DNA from: Vibrio cyclitrophicus
GTDB lineage: Bacteria; Pseudomonadota; Gammaproteobacteria; Enterobacterales; Vibrionaceae
Assembly (NCBI GenBank): GCA_023206055.1
Contig: CP065366.1
Location: forward strand, 1,178,001-1,242,000
Length of the DNA stretch: 64,000 nucleotides
Direction: 5' to 3'
Part shown: one piece after another, positions 18,950 to 26,793 of the stretch
Layout of the letters: each line of letters begins with the position of its first letter
Position numbering within the stretch: the first letter of the stretch is position 1
Made by a program: the position numbers and the translations under genes
The notes under the pieces: generated by a model
The model's input: only the letters and a program-made list of their open reading frames with translations
What the model was told of the DNA's origin: nothing
The model's database searches: none

Positions 18950-18976
18950 CTAAAACTTAGAAATTCTAAGTTTTAG
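18950..18976. promoter_or_regulatory. Xre-type operator in front of tniQ-cas
   Basis: A perfect 27-base palindrome: arms CTAAAACTTAGAA and TTCTAAGTTTTAG around a central A. It contains the AACTTAGA/TCTAAGTT core of the xre upstream operator and ends 9 bases before the tniQ start codon. A bound regulator would repress transcription, or block translation if the RNA folds. Xre control of the operon is inferred from the shared core. Confidence 0.8.
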
Positions 18977-18985
18977 TGGTGGCGT

Positions 18986-20197
18986 GTGAAAACGGACATT
19001 CAACTTTACCCTGACGAATCGCTCGAAAGCTTCTTGTTGCGCTTATCGCAAGAACAAGGCTACGAGCGATTTTCTCATTTCGCCGAAGATATCTGGTTCG
19101 ACACTATGGATCTGCATGGAGCGATTGCTGGTGCTTTCCCCTTAGAGCTCAACCGAGTCAATATCTACCACGCTCAAACCACAAGCCAAATGCGGGTGCG
19201 GGTTCTTATTCATCTTGAGAACCAATTAAAGCTCAATAACTTTGGTGTATTGCGCCTAGCGTTATCACATTCAAAAGCTCAATTCTCTCCGCAATACAAA
19301 GCTGTTCATAGATTTGGTGTTGACTATCCTTATGCTTTTCTTCGTAAGCGCTTCACGCCTATTTGCCCCCTATGTATTGGCGAAGCTCCCTACATTCATC
19401 AGCAGTGGCAATTTATCTCTCACCAAGCTTGTGAACATCATGGCTGTAAGCTGATTCATCACTGCCCTGAGTGTAAGTCGAGGCTTGAATACCAAAGTAC
19501 AGAGAGTATTAGCCAATGTGAATGTGGTTTTGAACTCCGAAACTCGCCAGTCGAAGGTGCTCCAGACGCTGAGACCTTGGTCGCCCGCTGGTTGTCAGGA
19601 AGTGATTCAAAACCCTTGGGATTGCTGAAGGCAGAAATGACCATCTCTGAGCGCTACGGTTTTTTACTGTGGTATGTAGATCGCTATGGTGATATCGATG
19701 ACCTCAGTCTTGAGTCATTCATTGAATATTGTGGCGCTTGGCCAATGTCATTGTGGCAAGACCTCGATGCTTTGAAAGAGAAGGCAGAACTCGTTCGAGT
19801 CAAAGATTGGAAGAAGGTATTTTTCAATGAAGCCTTTGGTGCTCTGCTTAAAGATTGCCGTCAGTTACCCAGTCGGCAGCTGAGTCACAATATCGTACTT
19901 ACTCAGGTGTTAGCTTACTTTACAAAGCTAGTGGCAACAGTGCCCTCAAGTGCCAAAGGAAATATCGGTGATGTACTGCTCAGCCCCTTAGAAGCTTCTA
20001 CATTGCTCTCTGGCACAACGGATGAAGTGTATCGGTTGTATGAATTTGGTGAGATTAAAGCCGCTGTCAGGCCGCGAATGCATACAAAGATAGCGAGTCA
20101 CGAGTCGGCGTTTACTTTACGAAGTGTCATCGAAACAAAGCTGACTAGAATGAGCTCTGAAAGTGATGGTTTAAGTGTGTATCTACCTGAGTGGTAA
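18986..20197 (+). CDS. tniQ: TniQ, CRISPR-associated transposition targeting protein
   Basis: 403 residues, GTG start. TniQ/TnsD-family protein that dimerises on the Cas6 end of the Cascade complex and recruits TnsC. The N terminus (YPDESLESFLLRLSQEQGY) is typical. A zinc-binding region around residues 127-185 has paired Cys/His (CPLC, CEHHGC, CPECK, CECG). The length fits TniQ of I-F3 elements rather than the longer TnsD that reads an att site as protein. It is the first gene of tniQ-cas8/5-cas7-cas6, separated by 2 bases from cas8/5. Confidence 0.93.
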   Translation: MKTDIQLYPDESLESFLLRLSQEQGYERFSHFAEDIWFDTMDLHGAIAGAFPLELNRVNIYHAQTTSQMRVRVLIHLENQLKLNNFGVLRLALSHSKAQFSPQYKAVHRFGVDYPYAFLRKRFTPICPLCIGEAPYIHQQWQFISHQACEHHGCKLIHHCPECKSRLEYQSTESISQCECGFELRNSPVEGAPDAETLVARWLSGSDSKPLGLLKAEMTISERYGFLLWYVDRYGDIDDLSLESFIEYCGAWPMSLWQDLDALKEKAELVRVKDWKKVFFNEAFGALLKDCRQLPSRQLSHNIVLTQVLAYFTKLVATVPSSAKGNIGDVLLSPLEASTLLSGTTDEVYRLYEFGEIKAAVRPRMHTKIASHESAFTLRSVIETKLTRMSSESDGLSVYLPEW

Positions 20198-20199
20198 TT

Positions 20200-22287
20200 A
20201 TGACGAAATTAAGTGACTTATTAGCAATCGAAGACGAGGCAGTAAAGCAGATTACGTTAAAGAAGATGTTCATGCCTTATACGAAAGATGTCTGTGTTGA
20301 AGGATTTGAAAAAGAAGCGTTAACGATCTTGCTTAATCTCAGTTCAAGCCATCAATCAGACAGATGTTCTGACTGGTTGGATGTTGCCCGTGCTAAGAGG
20401 CATTTAAAAGCGGCTGAGAACTTAGAAGCTTCCCTTGATGAAATCAAATGGTTCCACACTCATAATCTCAAGTTTCCAGACTGCCGAGTTAAAGATCAGC
20501 GGATAATTGCACAACCTCTTGCTACAACCGAGGCGCTTATCTCAAGCTCAGTATTAGAGCAAAGCTTGGGGTGGGGGCATAACTCCGCGGTGTATCGCCA
20601 TACATTGTGGTTATTGAATCCTTTCCGCTGGCAATCACAGTCCGTGAGTCTTCTTTCACTTGTTCAGCAAGAAACCCCTGTTTGGGTTGAGCTGCTCAAA
20701 GAATTTGGTTTAGGTGCTAATTCACTTGCTCGCTTAAAACATACAATTGAAGAACAACTTCCTGAAAATAGTTTTCCTGACAGTGTCAGCACTTACAGCA
20801 AGCAACTGCGGTTTCCATGGGGGGATGATTATGTTTCGGTGACCCCAGTGGTCAGTCATGCCATCCAAAGAGAGTTAGAAGTGAGATCGAGAAGTCGAGA
20901 AAGTAAGCTCAGCTTTGTGTCTTCGTCACTGCCGAATTCTGCAAGTATCGGGAATCTGTGTGGCAGTTTAGGTGGGCATATGAAAGTTCTAAACTACCCG
21001 CTAGACGTCAAACCAGCGCAGGGTGGGACGTTAACTGAAAGTCGCAAAAAGAGTGGCCACTACTTTGATGACTATCAGGTAACTAACGCTAAAAGTTGTC
21101 AGGTGTTAAATCATCTAATTGGTTCAGAGCCATCAAAAACACAGAAGCAAAGAGAGATCGCTCGTAAGGTTAGAAGTAAGATATTGCGAAAGCAGATAGC
21201 CCTGTGGATGCTTCCATTAATTGAGTTAAGAGATATCGTTGATGCTGACTCTAATCAACAGCAATTGGAACATGATGACACTTTAGCTCAAGCCTTTTTG
21301 GCGCTACCAGAATCGGATCTAGGCTCTTTAGCTAATGAGTTTAACCGTCGCTTGCATCTCACGTTTCAGAATAATAGGTATGCCGCAAAGTTTGCCTATC
21401 ATCCTAAGCTTATGCAGGTCGCCAAAGCCCAAATTGTATGGGTACTTGAACAACTTAGTAAACCAAATGGCAATGAAGATAAGGTAGCGGGTGAGCAGTA
21501 TATCTATTTGTCATCAATGAGAGTGCAAGATGCGGTCGCAATGAGTAGCCCATATCTGTGTGGTGCTCCTTCTTTGACGGCTATTTGGGGTTTTATGCAC
21601 CGGTATCAAAGAGAGTTTAACAAGCTAGTTAATTGTGATTCCCCGTTTGAGTTTTCGAGTTTCTCTTTTTATGTTCGAAGTGAGAACATTCAACCGACGG
21701 CCAAGCTTACCGAACCCAACTCAGTCGCTAAAGCACGAACGGTTTCTAACGCGAAGCGACCAACTATTCGTAGTGAACGATTGGCAGACCTAGAAATAGA
21801 CCTAGTTATCAGAGTCCATAGTGACAGCCGAATTTCAGATTTTAAGTCCGCACTTAAAACGGCACTTCCCGTCGCTTTCGCCGGAGGGGCATTATACCAA
21901 CCACAGCTCTCGACGCAGGTTGAGTGGCTTAAGACGTTTACCAGCAGGAGTGAGCTTTTCCATGTCATAAAAGGGTTACCAGCATACGGGCGATGGTTGT
22001 ACCCAAGAGAAAATCAGCCGAGTGATTTTGATGAGCTAGAACGTTTAATTACTAAAGACGCTGATAACTTGCCAGTTTCCATCGGCTACCATTTGTTAGA
22101 ACGTCCAACTAAACGGGGCAACTCAATCACCAGTTGTCACGCTTATGCAGAGAACGCGATAGGGCTTGCTCAGCGAGTCAACCCGATAGAAGTGCGTTTT
22201 AGTGGAAGAGATCACTTTTTAAACCATGCCTTTTGGTCGATAGAATGCAGTAGCGAAACTATTCTTATAAAAAACTATAGGGATTAA
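20200..22287 (+). CDS. cas8f: Cas8/Cas5 fusion of type I-F3 Cascade
   Basis: 695 residues. Type I-F3 systems fuse the large subunit Cas8f (PAM recognition, about first 260 residues plus helical bundle) with Cas5f (crRNA 5' handle binding, C-terminal part). The position between tniQ and cas7 and the length fit. I chose ATG 20200, two bases after the tniQ stop; a GTG three codons upstream overlaps tniQ. The identification rests on gene order and size, with limited motif support, because Cas8 diverges fast. Confidence 0.87.
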   Translation: MTKLSDLLAIEDEAVKQITLKKMFMPYTKDVCVEGFEKEALTILLNLSSSHQSDRCSDWLDVARAKRHLKAAENLEASLDEIKWFHTHNLKFPDCRVKDQRIIAQPLATTEALISSSVLEQSLGWGHNSAVYRHTLWLLNPFRWQSQSVSLLSLVQQETPVWVELLKEFGLGANSLARLKHTIEEQLPENSFPDSVSTYSKQLRFPWGDDYVSVTPVVSHAIQRELEVRSRSRESKLSFVSSSLPNSASIGNLCGSLGGHMKVLNYPLDVKPAQGGTLTESRKKSGHYFDDYQVTNAKSCQVLNHLIGSEPSKTQKQREIARKVRSKILRKQIALWMLPLIELRDIVDADSNQQQLEHDDTLAQAFLALPESDLGSLANEFNRRLHLTFQNNRYAAKFAYHPKLMQVAKAQIVWVLEQLSKPNGNEDKVAGEQYIYLSSMRVQDAVAMSSPYLCGAPSLTAIWGFMHRYQREFNKLVNCDSPFEFSSFSFYVRSENIQPTAKLTEPNSVAKARTVSNAKRPTIRSERLADLEIDLVIRVHSDSRISDFKSALKTALPVAFAGGALYQPQLSTQVEWLKTFTSRSELFHVIKGLPAYGRWLYPRENQPSDFDELERLITKDADNLPVSIGYHLLERPTKRGNSITSCHAYAENAIGLAQRVNPIEVRFSGRDHFLNHAFWSIECSSETILIKNYRD

Positions 22288-22293
22288 TCGTTT

Positions 22294-23325
22294 ATGGAAC
22301 TTTGCACTCAGCTGAACTACGTTCGATCACTCTCTGCTGGCAAAGCATATTTCTACTATCTATCCAAAAGTGGTGAGATGTGTCCCCTTGAAATTGATAG
22401 AACTAGGCTGCGCGCACCAAAAGGTGGTTATGCAGAAGCGTATAAAGGGGGCCAGTTCGTAAAAAAGAATGTTGCTCCACAAGACTTAGCTTACTCCAAT
22501 CCTCAGTTCATCGAAGAGTGTTACGTAAAGCCGGGTGTAGATGATATCTACTGTGCATTCCCCCTTCGAATTCGAGCAAATTCTCTAACCCCAGATATCT
22601 GTAGTGACGATGAAGTGCGCAGTAAACTTTCGTTACTGGCTAATACTTATAAAGAGCTCAATGGGTATCAGGAACTTGCTCTACGATACGCGAAGAACAT
22701 TCTGCTTGGTACTTGGCTTTGGAGAAACAGAGAGTGTCGAAAATTGTCGATAGAAGTGACCACTAGTGATTCACAAACCTTGATTGTAGAAAACGCAACA
22801 AGGCTTTCTTGGTATGGTCATTGGGATGAAGCGTCAGCAGAATGCCTAGAAAAACTTACCGCTTATTTGATGCGAGCTCTGGCTGACCCAACCGAATATT
22901 TCTATATGGATGTCAAAGCTAAAATTGGAGTTGGTTGGGGAGATGAGGTTTACCCAAGCCAAGAGTTTTTAGATAGCCGAGAAGATGGTGTTCCTACTAA
23001 GCAGTTAGCTACCGTAGAATTCTTGAACGGAAAGGAAACTGTTGCGTTTCATGGTCAAAAAGTTGGAGCCGCGTTGCAATCGATTGACGATTGGTGGCAT
23101 GAAAACGCAGATAAACCATTAAGAGTGAACGAATATGGGGCAGATCGAGAATACGTGATAGCAAGGCGACACGTGTCCCATGGAAATGACTTCTATCAAC
23201 TACTCAGAAATACAGAGAGCTGGATTGAAAGTATGACAGCTTCTCAAGTCATCCCAAATGATGTGCACTTCATCATGTCTGTCTTGATCAAAGGCGGCCT
23301 CTTCAATTGTTCCAAGGCGAAGTAA
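22294..23325 (+). CDS. cas7f: Cas7f (Csy3) Cascade backbone subunit
   Basis: 343 residues, the usual Csy3 length. It begins with LNYVRSLSAGKAYFYYL and contains the Csy3-like stretch GVGWGDEVYPSQEF. Several copies polymerise along the spacer in six-nucleotide segments, each flipping out one base, which explains tolerated guide-target mismatches at every sixth position. It follows cas8/5 by 6 bases and precedes cas6 by 9 bases. Confidence 0.92.
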   Translation: MELCTQLNYVRSLSAGKAYFYYLSKSGEMCPLEIDRTRLRAPKGGYAEAYKGGQFVKKNVAPQDLAYSNPQFIEECYVKPGVDDIYCAFPLRIRANSLTPDICSDDEVRSKLSLLANTYKELNGYQELALRYAKNILLGTWLWRNRECRKLSIEVTTSDSQTLIVENATRLSWYGHWDEASAECLEKLTAYLMRALADPTEYFYMDVKAKIGVGWGDEVYPSQEFLDSREDGVPTKQLATVEFLNGKETVAFHGQKVGAALQSIDDWWHENADKPLRVNEYGADREYVIARRHVSHGNDFYQLLRNTESWIESMTASQVIPNDVHFIMSVLIKGGLFNCSKAK

Positions 23326-23334
23326 GGAATAATG

Positions 23335-23940
23335 ATGACAAAGCGTTACTACTTCTTAATACGTTACATACCAGCACAAGCCGACCATGAATTATTGGCA
23401 GGCCGGTGTATATCCCAAATGCACTTGTTTATGGTTAATAACCGACAAGCCATGAATAAAATAGGTGTGAGCTTTCCCGACTGGAGTGATGCTACGGTTG
23501 GTCAAACCATAGCTTTTGTTGCCGAAGATAAAGAGATGATGGTTGGACTCTCTTTTCAGCCCTATTTCTCTGTGATGGTAAATGAAGGTTTATTTGAGAT
23601 CTCCAGTGTATGTGAGGTGCCAGACACTGCGGCTGAGGTGCGGTTTGTCCGTAACCAAACGATCGGGAAAAGTTTTCTGGGTTCCAAGAAACGTCGGATC
23701 AAACGAAGCATGGCTAGAGCCGAACTATCTGGTGTTGAACCATCGTTACCAGCCACTAATGAAGAGCGTGTCATCGATAGTTTTCATCGAATACCAATCT
23801 CCAGCGGTTCATCAGGGGAAGATTATAATTTGTTTGTGCAAAAGGAGTTTGTCGGTGAGCGTGTTGCAGCAAACTTTAATAGCTATGGTTTAGCCACCAA
23901 TCAAGAAAGAAAAGGCACGGTACCTGAGTTTCGTTTTTGA
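23335..23940 (+). CDS. cas6f: Cas6f (Csy4) crRNA-processing endonuclease
   Basis: 201 residues. It cuts the repeat RNA below the hairpin and stays on the crRNA 3' end. The catalytic His is H30 in ISQMHLFM, equivalent to H29 of Csy4; the IGVSFPD motif follows, and an Arg-rich helix (KKRRIKRSMAR) for RNA binding lies near residues 117-127. The C-terminal SYGLATN motif is also typical. Two ATGs stand in tandem; the second (23335) is 6 bases from the AAGGA site and is preferred. No cas1 or cas2/3 follows, so the system can neither acquire spacers nor cleave targets. Confidence 0.92.
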   Translation: MTKRYYFLIRYIPAQADHELLAGRCISQMHLFMVNNRQAMNKIGVSFPDWSDATVGQTIAFVAEDKEMMVGLSFQPYFSVMVNEGLFEISSVCEVPDTAAEVRFVRNQTIGKSFLGSKKRRIKRSMARAELSGVEPSLPATNEERVIDSFHRIPISSGSSGEDYNLFVQKEFVGERVAANFNSYGLATNQERKGTVPEFRF

Positions 23941-24068
23941 CCTTCTTTCTAAAGCTCTTTTTTAGAGATTTAAAAACAAGGGCTTACAGAACTAAGAATA
24001 AAAAGGGTATTTTGGGGTTTTGTAATGTAAAACCAATAGAATTAACAGCTTAGTGACTATAGTTAACA

Positions 24069-24202
24069 GTGTCCTGCCGCATAGGCAGCTAAGAAACTAC
24101 TGAACATATCAAAGTTAGTTGTACCGATGTGTCCTGCCGCATAGGCAGTTAAGAATAGGCCAGGAAGAAAGCAACCTTCCTGCTGAACAAGCAGTTAAAA
24201 TC
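24069..24202 (+). CRISPR. short type I-F3 array with atypical terminal guide
   Basis: Repeat 1 (24069-24096) and repeat 2 (24129-24156) are 28 bases, start GTGTCCTGCCGCATAGGCAG, and differ at two bases (CTAAGAAA versus TTAAGAAT at the 3' end). Each has the Cas6f hairpin CTGCC-GCATA-GGCAG. Spacer 1 (24097-24128) is 32 bases. A degenerate third repeat (about 24175-24202) has a compensated hairpin CTGCT-GAACA-AGCAG and the tail TTAAAAT, leaving only about 18 bases for spacer 2 (24157-24174). Spacer 2 resembles the SRP RNA gene ffs (see findings). An intrinsic terminator follows directly. Confidence 0.88.
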
Positions 24203-24241
24203 AAAGCCATCAAGTTTAAGCTTGGTGGCTTTTGTTTGTTT
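24203..24241 (+). terminator. terminator of the CRISPR array
   Basis: Stem AAAGCCATCAAG / CTTGGTGGCTTT (12 pairs, one G-U) with a 6-base loop, followed by TGTTTGTTT. It begins right after the degenerate third repeat and ends the array transcript. Confidence 0.8.
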
Positions 24242-24375
24242 ACAATCGGTTTTATTCGTCCCACTTTCTAACATGGAAATGCCGCGAAGTTTGTTTAAGC
24301 GCATTCACTCTAACGGTAGTCTAGCTGATTTTGCTATACTGCAACTTATCTAAAATTCCTGCTAGGTTGTATGAG

Positions 24376-24774
24376 ATGAGCAAGAAAAAGCTGACCGAAA
24401 AAGAGCTGTTAGAAGGGATTACTCCTTATAATGCCCACAGTGATTTACTCACCAAGACCGAAACAAAGCCTGATTGGGTGCCTTTCGCCGACGAGGTAGA
24501 GCGGATTACAGATGATTTAATGGCTAACCGAAATGAGGTTTTCGATGAGCTTAGTTCAGGCTTTGTGAACCCAGATATTTTTCTTTCAAACCTCAAGTTA
24601 GCACTTGATCGCCTTCCTGATGGTGATATTGAGCTTTGTGATTTGGGCAATGAAATTGGTCGGGTTATAGCTAATTTGAATTCACCAAATAAGACACTCT
24701 TACGTGAAGTAACTCATGGTATTGAACATGGTTTTGACATGATTAGCAAAGAAAGAGGAACTTCGAATGAATAA
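24376..24774 (+). CDS. hypothetical protein, first of a coupled pair
   Basis: 132 residues, function not recognised. It begins MSKKKLTEKELLEGITPYNAHSD; the ELLEGITPYNAH stretch loosely recalls the tail motif of MazE-like antitoxins, but no AbrB fold precedes it. The rest is acidic and helical. A longer frame from 24331 exists; ATG 24376 is preferred because the protein is compact from there. It overlaps a 31-residue membrane peptide gene by 8 bases. It lies between the CRISPR array and the putative transposon end, so it may be the last cargo gene. Confidence 0.55.
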   Translation: MSKKKLTEKELLEGITPYNAHSDLLTKTETKPDWVPFADEVERITDDLMANRNEVFDELSSGFVNPDIFLSNLKLALDRLPDGDIELCDLGNEIGRVIANLNSPNKTLLREVTHGIEHGFDMISKERGTSNE

Positions 24775-24862
24775 GCTTGATGAATGGGTCGACAACAATA
24801 TGACATTAACCAGTATCATCATAATGGTTGTGGGCTTAATACTCGGATACATCCTTTTCTAG
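24767..24862 (+). CDS. 31-residue single-pass membrane peptide
   Basis: The frame MNKLDEWVDNNMTLTS followed by a hydrophobic helix (IIIMVVGLILGYILF) overlaps the end of the preceding gene (ATGAATAA), so its translation is probably coupled. It ends inside the membrane segment without a tail. The function is unknown; a small toxin or an anchor for its partner is possible but unsupported. Confidence 0.5.
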   Translation: MNKLDEWVDNNMTLTSIIIMVVGLILGYILF

Positions 24863-24894
24863 TATCAATTACTAAGGTTTCGAGGAAAAACTCA

Positions 24895-24970
24895 GTTGTT
24901 GCCAATTCTGCAACAACTCCAATCTTCTAATTGTGCAACAGCCTGTTGCACAATTGCGGTACAACCTGTT
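24895..24970. repeat. repeat cluster, candidate transposon-end (TnsB-binding) region
   Basis: Three related copies about 23-25 bases apart start AATTCTGCAACAACT (24904), AATTGTGCAACAGCCTGTT (24929) and AATTGCGGTACAACCTGTT (24952). The first sits in an inverted repeat GTTGTTGC/GCAACAAC. The second is half of a 27-base palindrome (arms AATTGTGCAACAG and CTGTTGCACAATT around C, 24929-24955). Spaced short repeats beyond the array are what a Tn7-like end should show, but the partner end is outside the window, so this cannot be confirmed. Confidence 0.4.
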
Positions 24971-25056
24971 TCGTGAATTATTTCTGCCCCATTGTTGGTT
25001 TCATCAAAAAGCCTACGCACTCAGTTGGGTTAATTTTGACCAAATATATATAATCC

Positions 25057-25092
25057 GACACCCAAAACTCATAAAGTACGAAAATGGGTGTC
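25057..25092. repeat. inverted repeat GACACCCA/TGGGTGTC
   Basis: Perfect 8-base arms (25057-25064 and 25085-25092) around a 20-base AT-rich loop. On the minus strand TGTCGG starts at 25060, a possible terminal sequence for a Tn7-like element, but no second end is available for comparison. Otherwise 24971-25301 holds nothing I can support. Confidence 0.35.
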
Positions 25093-25301
25093 AGAGTGCA
25101 GTTTTTGACTCAAATGAACTCGCTGGTTTTTGCTCTGTAAATCGCACTGAAATCGTTACAAACTTTTAAGGCGGCATAGAATCATATAGCCTTGATTAAC
25201 CGTCTAAAACCTTCGCTAAGAGCGTTTGACTTGCTATAAGGGCTGTTTCTGAGCGCAAATTGACGGATTTTACATAATAGGAATAATAACTACCAGATTT
25301 C

Positions 25302-25343
25302 TAACGCCACGCGTTGCGAATCCATCTTGAACCGTTGTTGTTA
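25302..25343 (-). repeat. attC-like recombination site after a cassette-type gene
   Basis: On the minus strand the site begins with TAAC overlapping the stop codon of the 25341 gene and ends GGCGTTA. The two halves form an imperfect palindrome (TAACAACAACGGTT versus TAACGCCACGCGTT, 10 of 14 equal). The AACGCGTGGCGTT stretch recalls Vibrio VCR sites. It is shorter than a typical VCR and may be a remnant. Confidence 0.45.
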
Positions 25344-25874
25344 TGCGAAATTCGACAATGCTGATTTGTACGCCTTTCTAGCTTCGGTACTTAAGTAGCT
25401 GTCCATACCTTGGAACAGTTCAAATAGTTCAGCACCATATTTGAGCTTGAACTCTTCACTGTTATAAACAAGCTCTAGCTCATTAGCGACCGTTAACTCG
25501 CAAAACAATTTTACCGTTGTACTATCGAGTTTGAATATTGAACCAGTAAATCTGTCTTTAAATTGGATTTCTAGCACTTTTCCAAATTGAGGGAATACAT
25601 AGTCTCGGTCGCATGAGCAATACAAATAAACCAATGCTTCTTCATCATTACCAATAATTCGCGCTATTTCTTGGCGCTGGTTTAACGACACCATGTTTTC
25701 ATCGAAACCTGCTGTTCCATATGCGGCATGAAAAAGACCTGCGATTTGAAGTAACTCGCTACTACCCCAGTTAATCAGAACTTGTTCAGTTCCTTTCAAG
25801 TGTGCTTCCAATGAACCGTTAAGGTGCTGAAAGTCACCTGCCCCAAGTTCTTGAAGTATTGTAAATTTATCCAT
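25341..25874 (-). CDS. DUF6817-like protein
   Basis: 177 residues from the ATG at 25874, which has AAAGGAAA about 10 bases upstream; an ATG three codons earlier is too close to that site. The LLQIAGLFHAAYGTAGF stretch is characteristic of DUF6817-type proteins, which look like degenerate HD-domain proteins; no enzymatic activity is known to me. The stop codon merges with an attC-like site, suggesting that this was an integron gene cassette. It lies alone on the minus strand. Confidence 0.7.
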   Translation of the reverse strand: MDKFTILQELGAGDFQHLNGSLEAHLKGTEQVLINWGSSELLQIAGLFHAAYGTAGFDENMVSLNQRQEIARIIGNDEEALVYLYCSCDRDYVFPQFGKVLEIQFKDRFTGSIFKLDSTTVKLFCELTVANELELVYNSEEFKLKYGAELFELFQGMDSYLSTEARKAYKSALSNFA

Positions 25875-26082
25875 AAATATCATTTCCTTTAGGTCGTATA
25901 ACGCTTTCTATACGGTGATAGGTCGTATTTATGCGTTGATTTATGCCTATTTAACCTTTCATGGTCAACATGATATCAAAGACTTAAACTGATTTTTTGA
26001 ATGTTAGAAGGCAACATGTAGCTAAATGTGATGAATTGAATTTAACGTAATGGCACTTAGTCCGCACCTAAACTAATCTAAC

Positions 26083-26195
26083 CTTCTTGCTAGTGCGATG
26101 AGCAAAATCGCACTAGCTTTTCCCAACAACTTTGCAATACCTGTGATTATTCATAGTTTTCTAATTTAGCAAAGGAACTAGCAAGCTTTTGTCCA
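26083..26195 (+). repeat. dispersed repeat A, copy 1
   Basis: About 113 bases nearly identical to 29398-29510. It opens with a perfect 11-pair hairpin (GCTAGTGCGAT/ATCGCACTAGC, 26089-26117) followed by TTTT and ends GCAAGCTTTTGTCCA. The hairpin could terminate transcription. The remainder of the gap 25884-26337 holds no gene I can support. Confidence 0.8.
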
Positions 26196-26337
26196 ACAAT
26201 GAGTTGACGGGACAAATCGTCCCATGTGAACATGGTTAATACTTTTTTGCCTCTTTTCATTAACGTATATTTTCAGAGGCTATACATCATCTATATAACA
26301 TTAGCAGCGAATGTAGAAAAATATTTGAGAGTCGACT

Positions 26338-26793
26338 ATGAAAGTAACCTTACGTAAAGCTCAATCGTGTGATGTGGATTACCTTGTACATCTACGTGAT
26401 GTCACTATGCATGATTACCTTATAGAAGTTGGGGGGGATGTATCACGCGAAGCCTACGAACGTAATATTATGTGGAAGTATGAAGAAGCAGCGCAAATCA
26501 TCCAAGTAGATGGTCAAGATGCGGGCTTCTGGCGGGTGGTATTTGAAGAAGATAAGGACCGCTACTACTTAGACCTAATTCAGGTTCATCCCGACTTTCA
26601 TGGTATAGGTGTTGGCGGAACTTTAATTCGCAACCTAATCGAACAAGCTCAGCCAGAGGGCAAAGATGTAGCTTTGTCCGTTTGGAAGATAAATTTGGCA
26701 GCTCAACGGCTATACGAGAAGTTAGGTTTCGTGGTTTGTGGTGAAGACGGCGACGAGTGGTTACTAAAATATCAAAAAGAAATTTTCGATTAG
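26338..26793 (+). CDS. GNAT-family N-acetyltransferase
   Basis: 151 residues. The GNAT fold is visible: N-terminal strand-helix (VTLRKAQSCDVDYLVHLRD), motif A HPDFHGIGVGGTLIRNLI for acetyl-CoA binding, and motif B LAAQRLYEKLGFVV. It transfers an acetyl group to an unknown amine. It stands alone between repeat A and cysS (convergent), in a region with a second GNAT gene about 2.5 kb on. Confidence 0.88.
   Translation: MKVTLRKAQSCDVDYLVHLRDVTMHDYLIEVGGDVSREAYERNIMWKYEEAAQIIQVDGQDAGFWRVVFEEDKDRYYLDLIQVHPDFHGIGVGGTLIRNLIEQAQPEGKDVALSVWKINLAAQRLYEKLGFVVCGEDGDEWLLKYQKEIFD

Noticed and set aside
24157..24188. ordinary 32-base second spacer
   Set aside because: A 32-base reading would run through the hairpin-forming CTGCTGAACAAGCAG of the degenerate repeat and leave no Cas6 site at the right distance.
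24376..24774. MazE-type antitoxin
   Set aside because: Only a short tail-like motif matches; there is no AbrB fold and no MazF-like toxin nearby.
24933..25169. 78-codon plus-strand frame
   Set aside because: It runs through the spaced repeats and palindrome, with no ribosome-binding site and no protein-like pattern.
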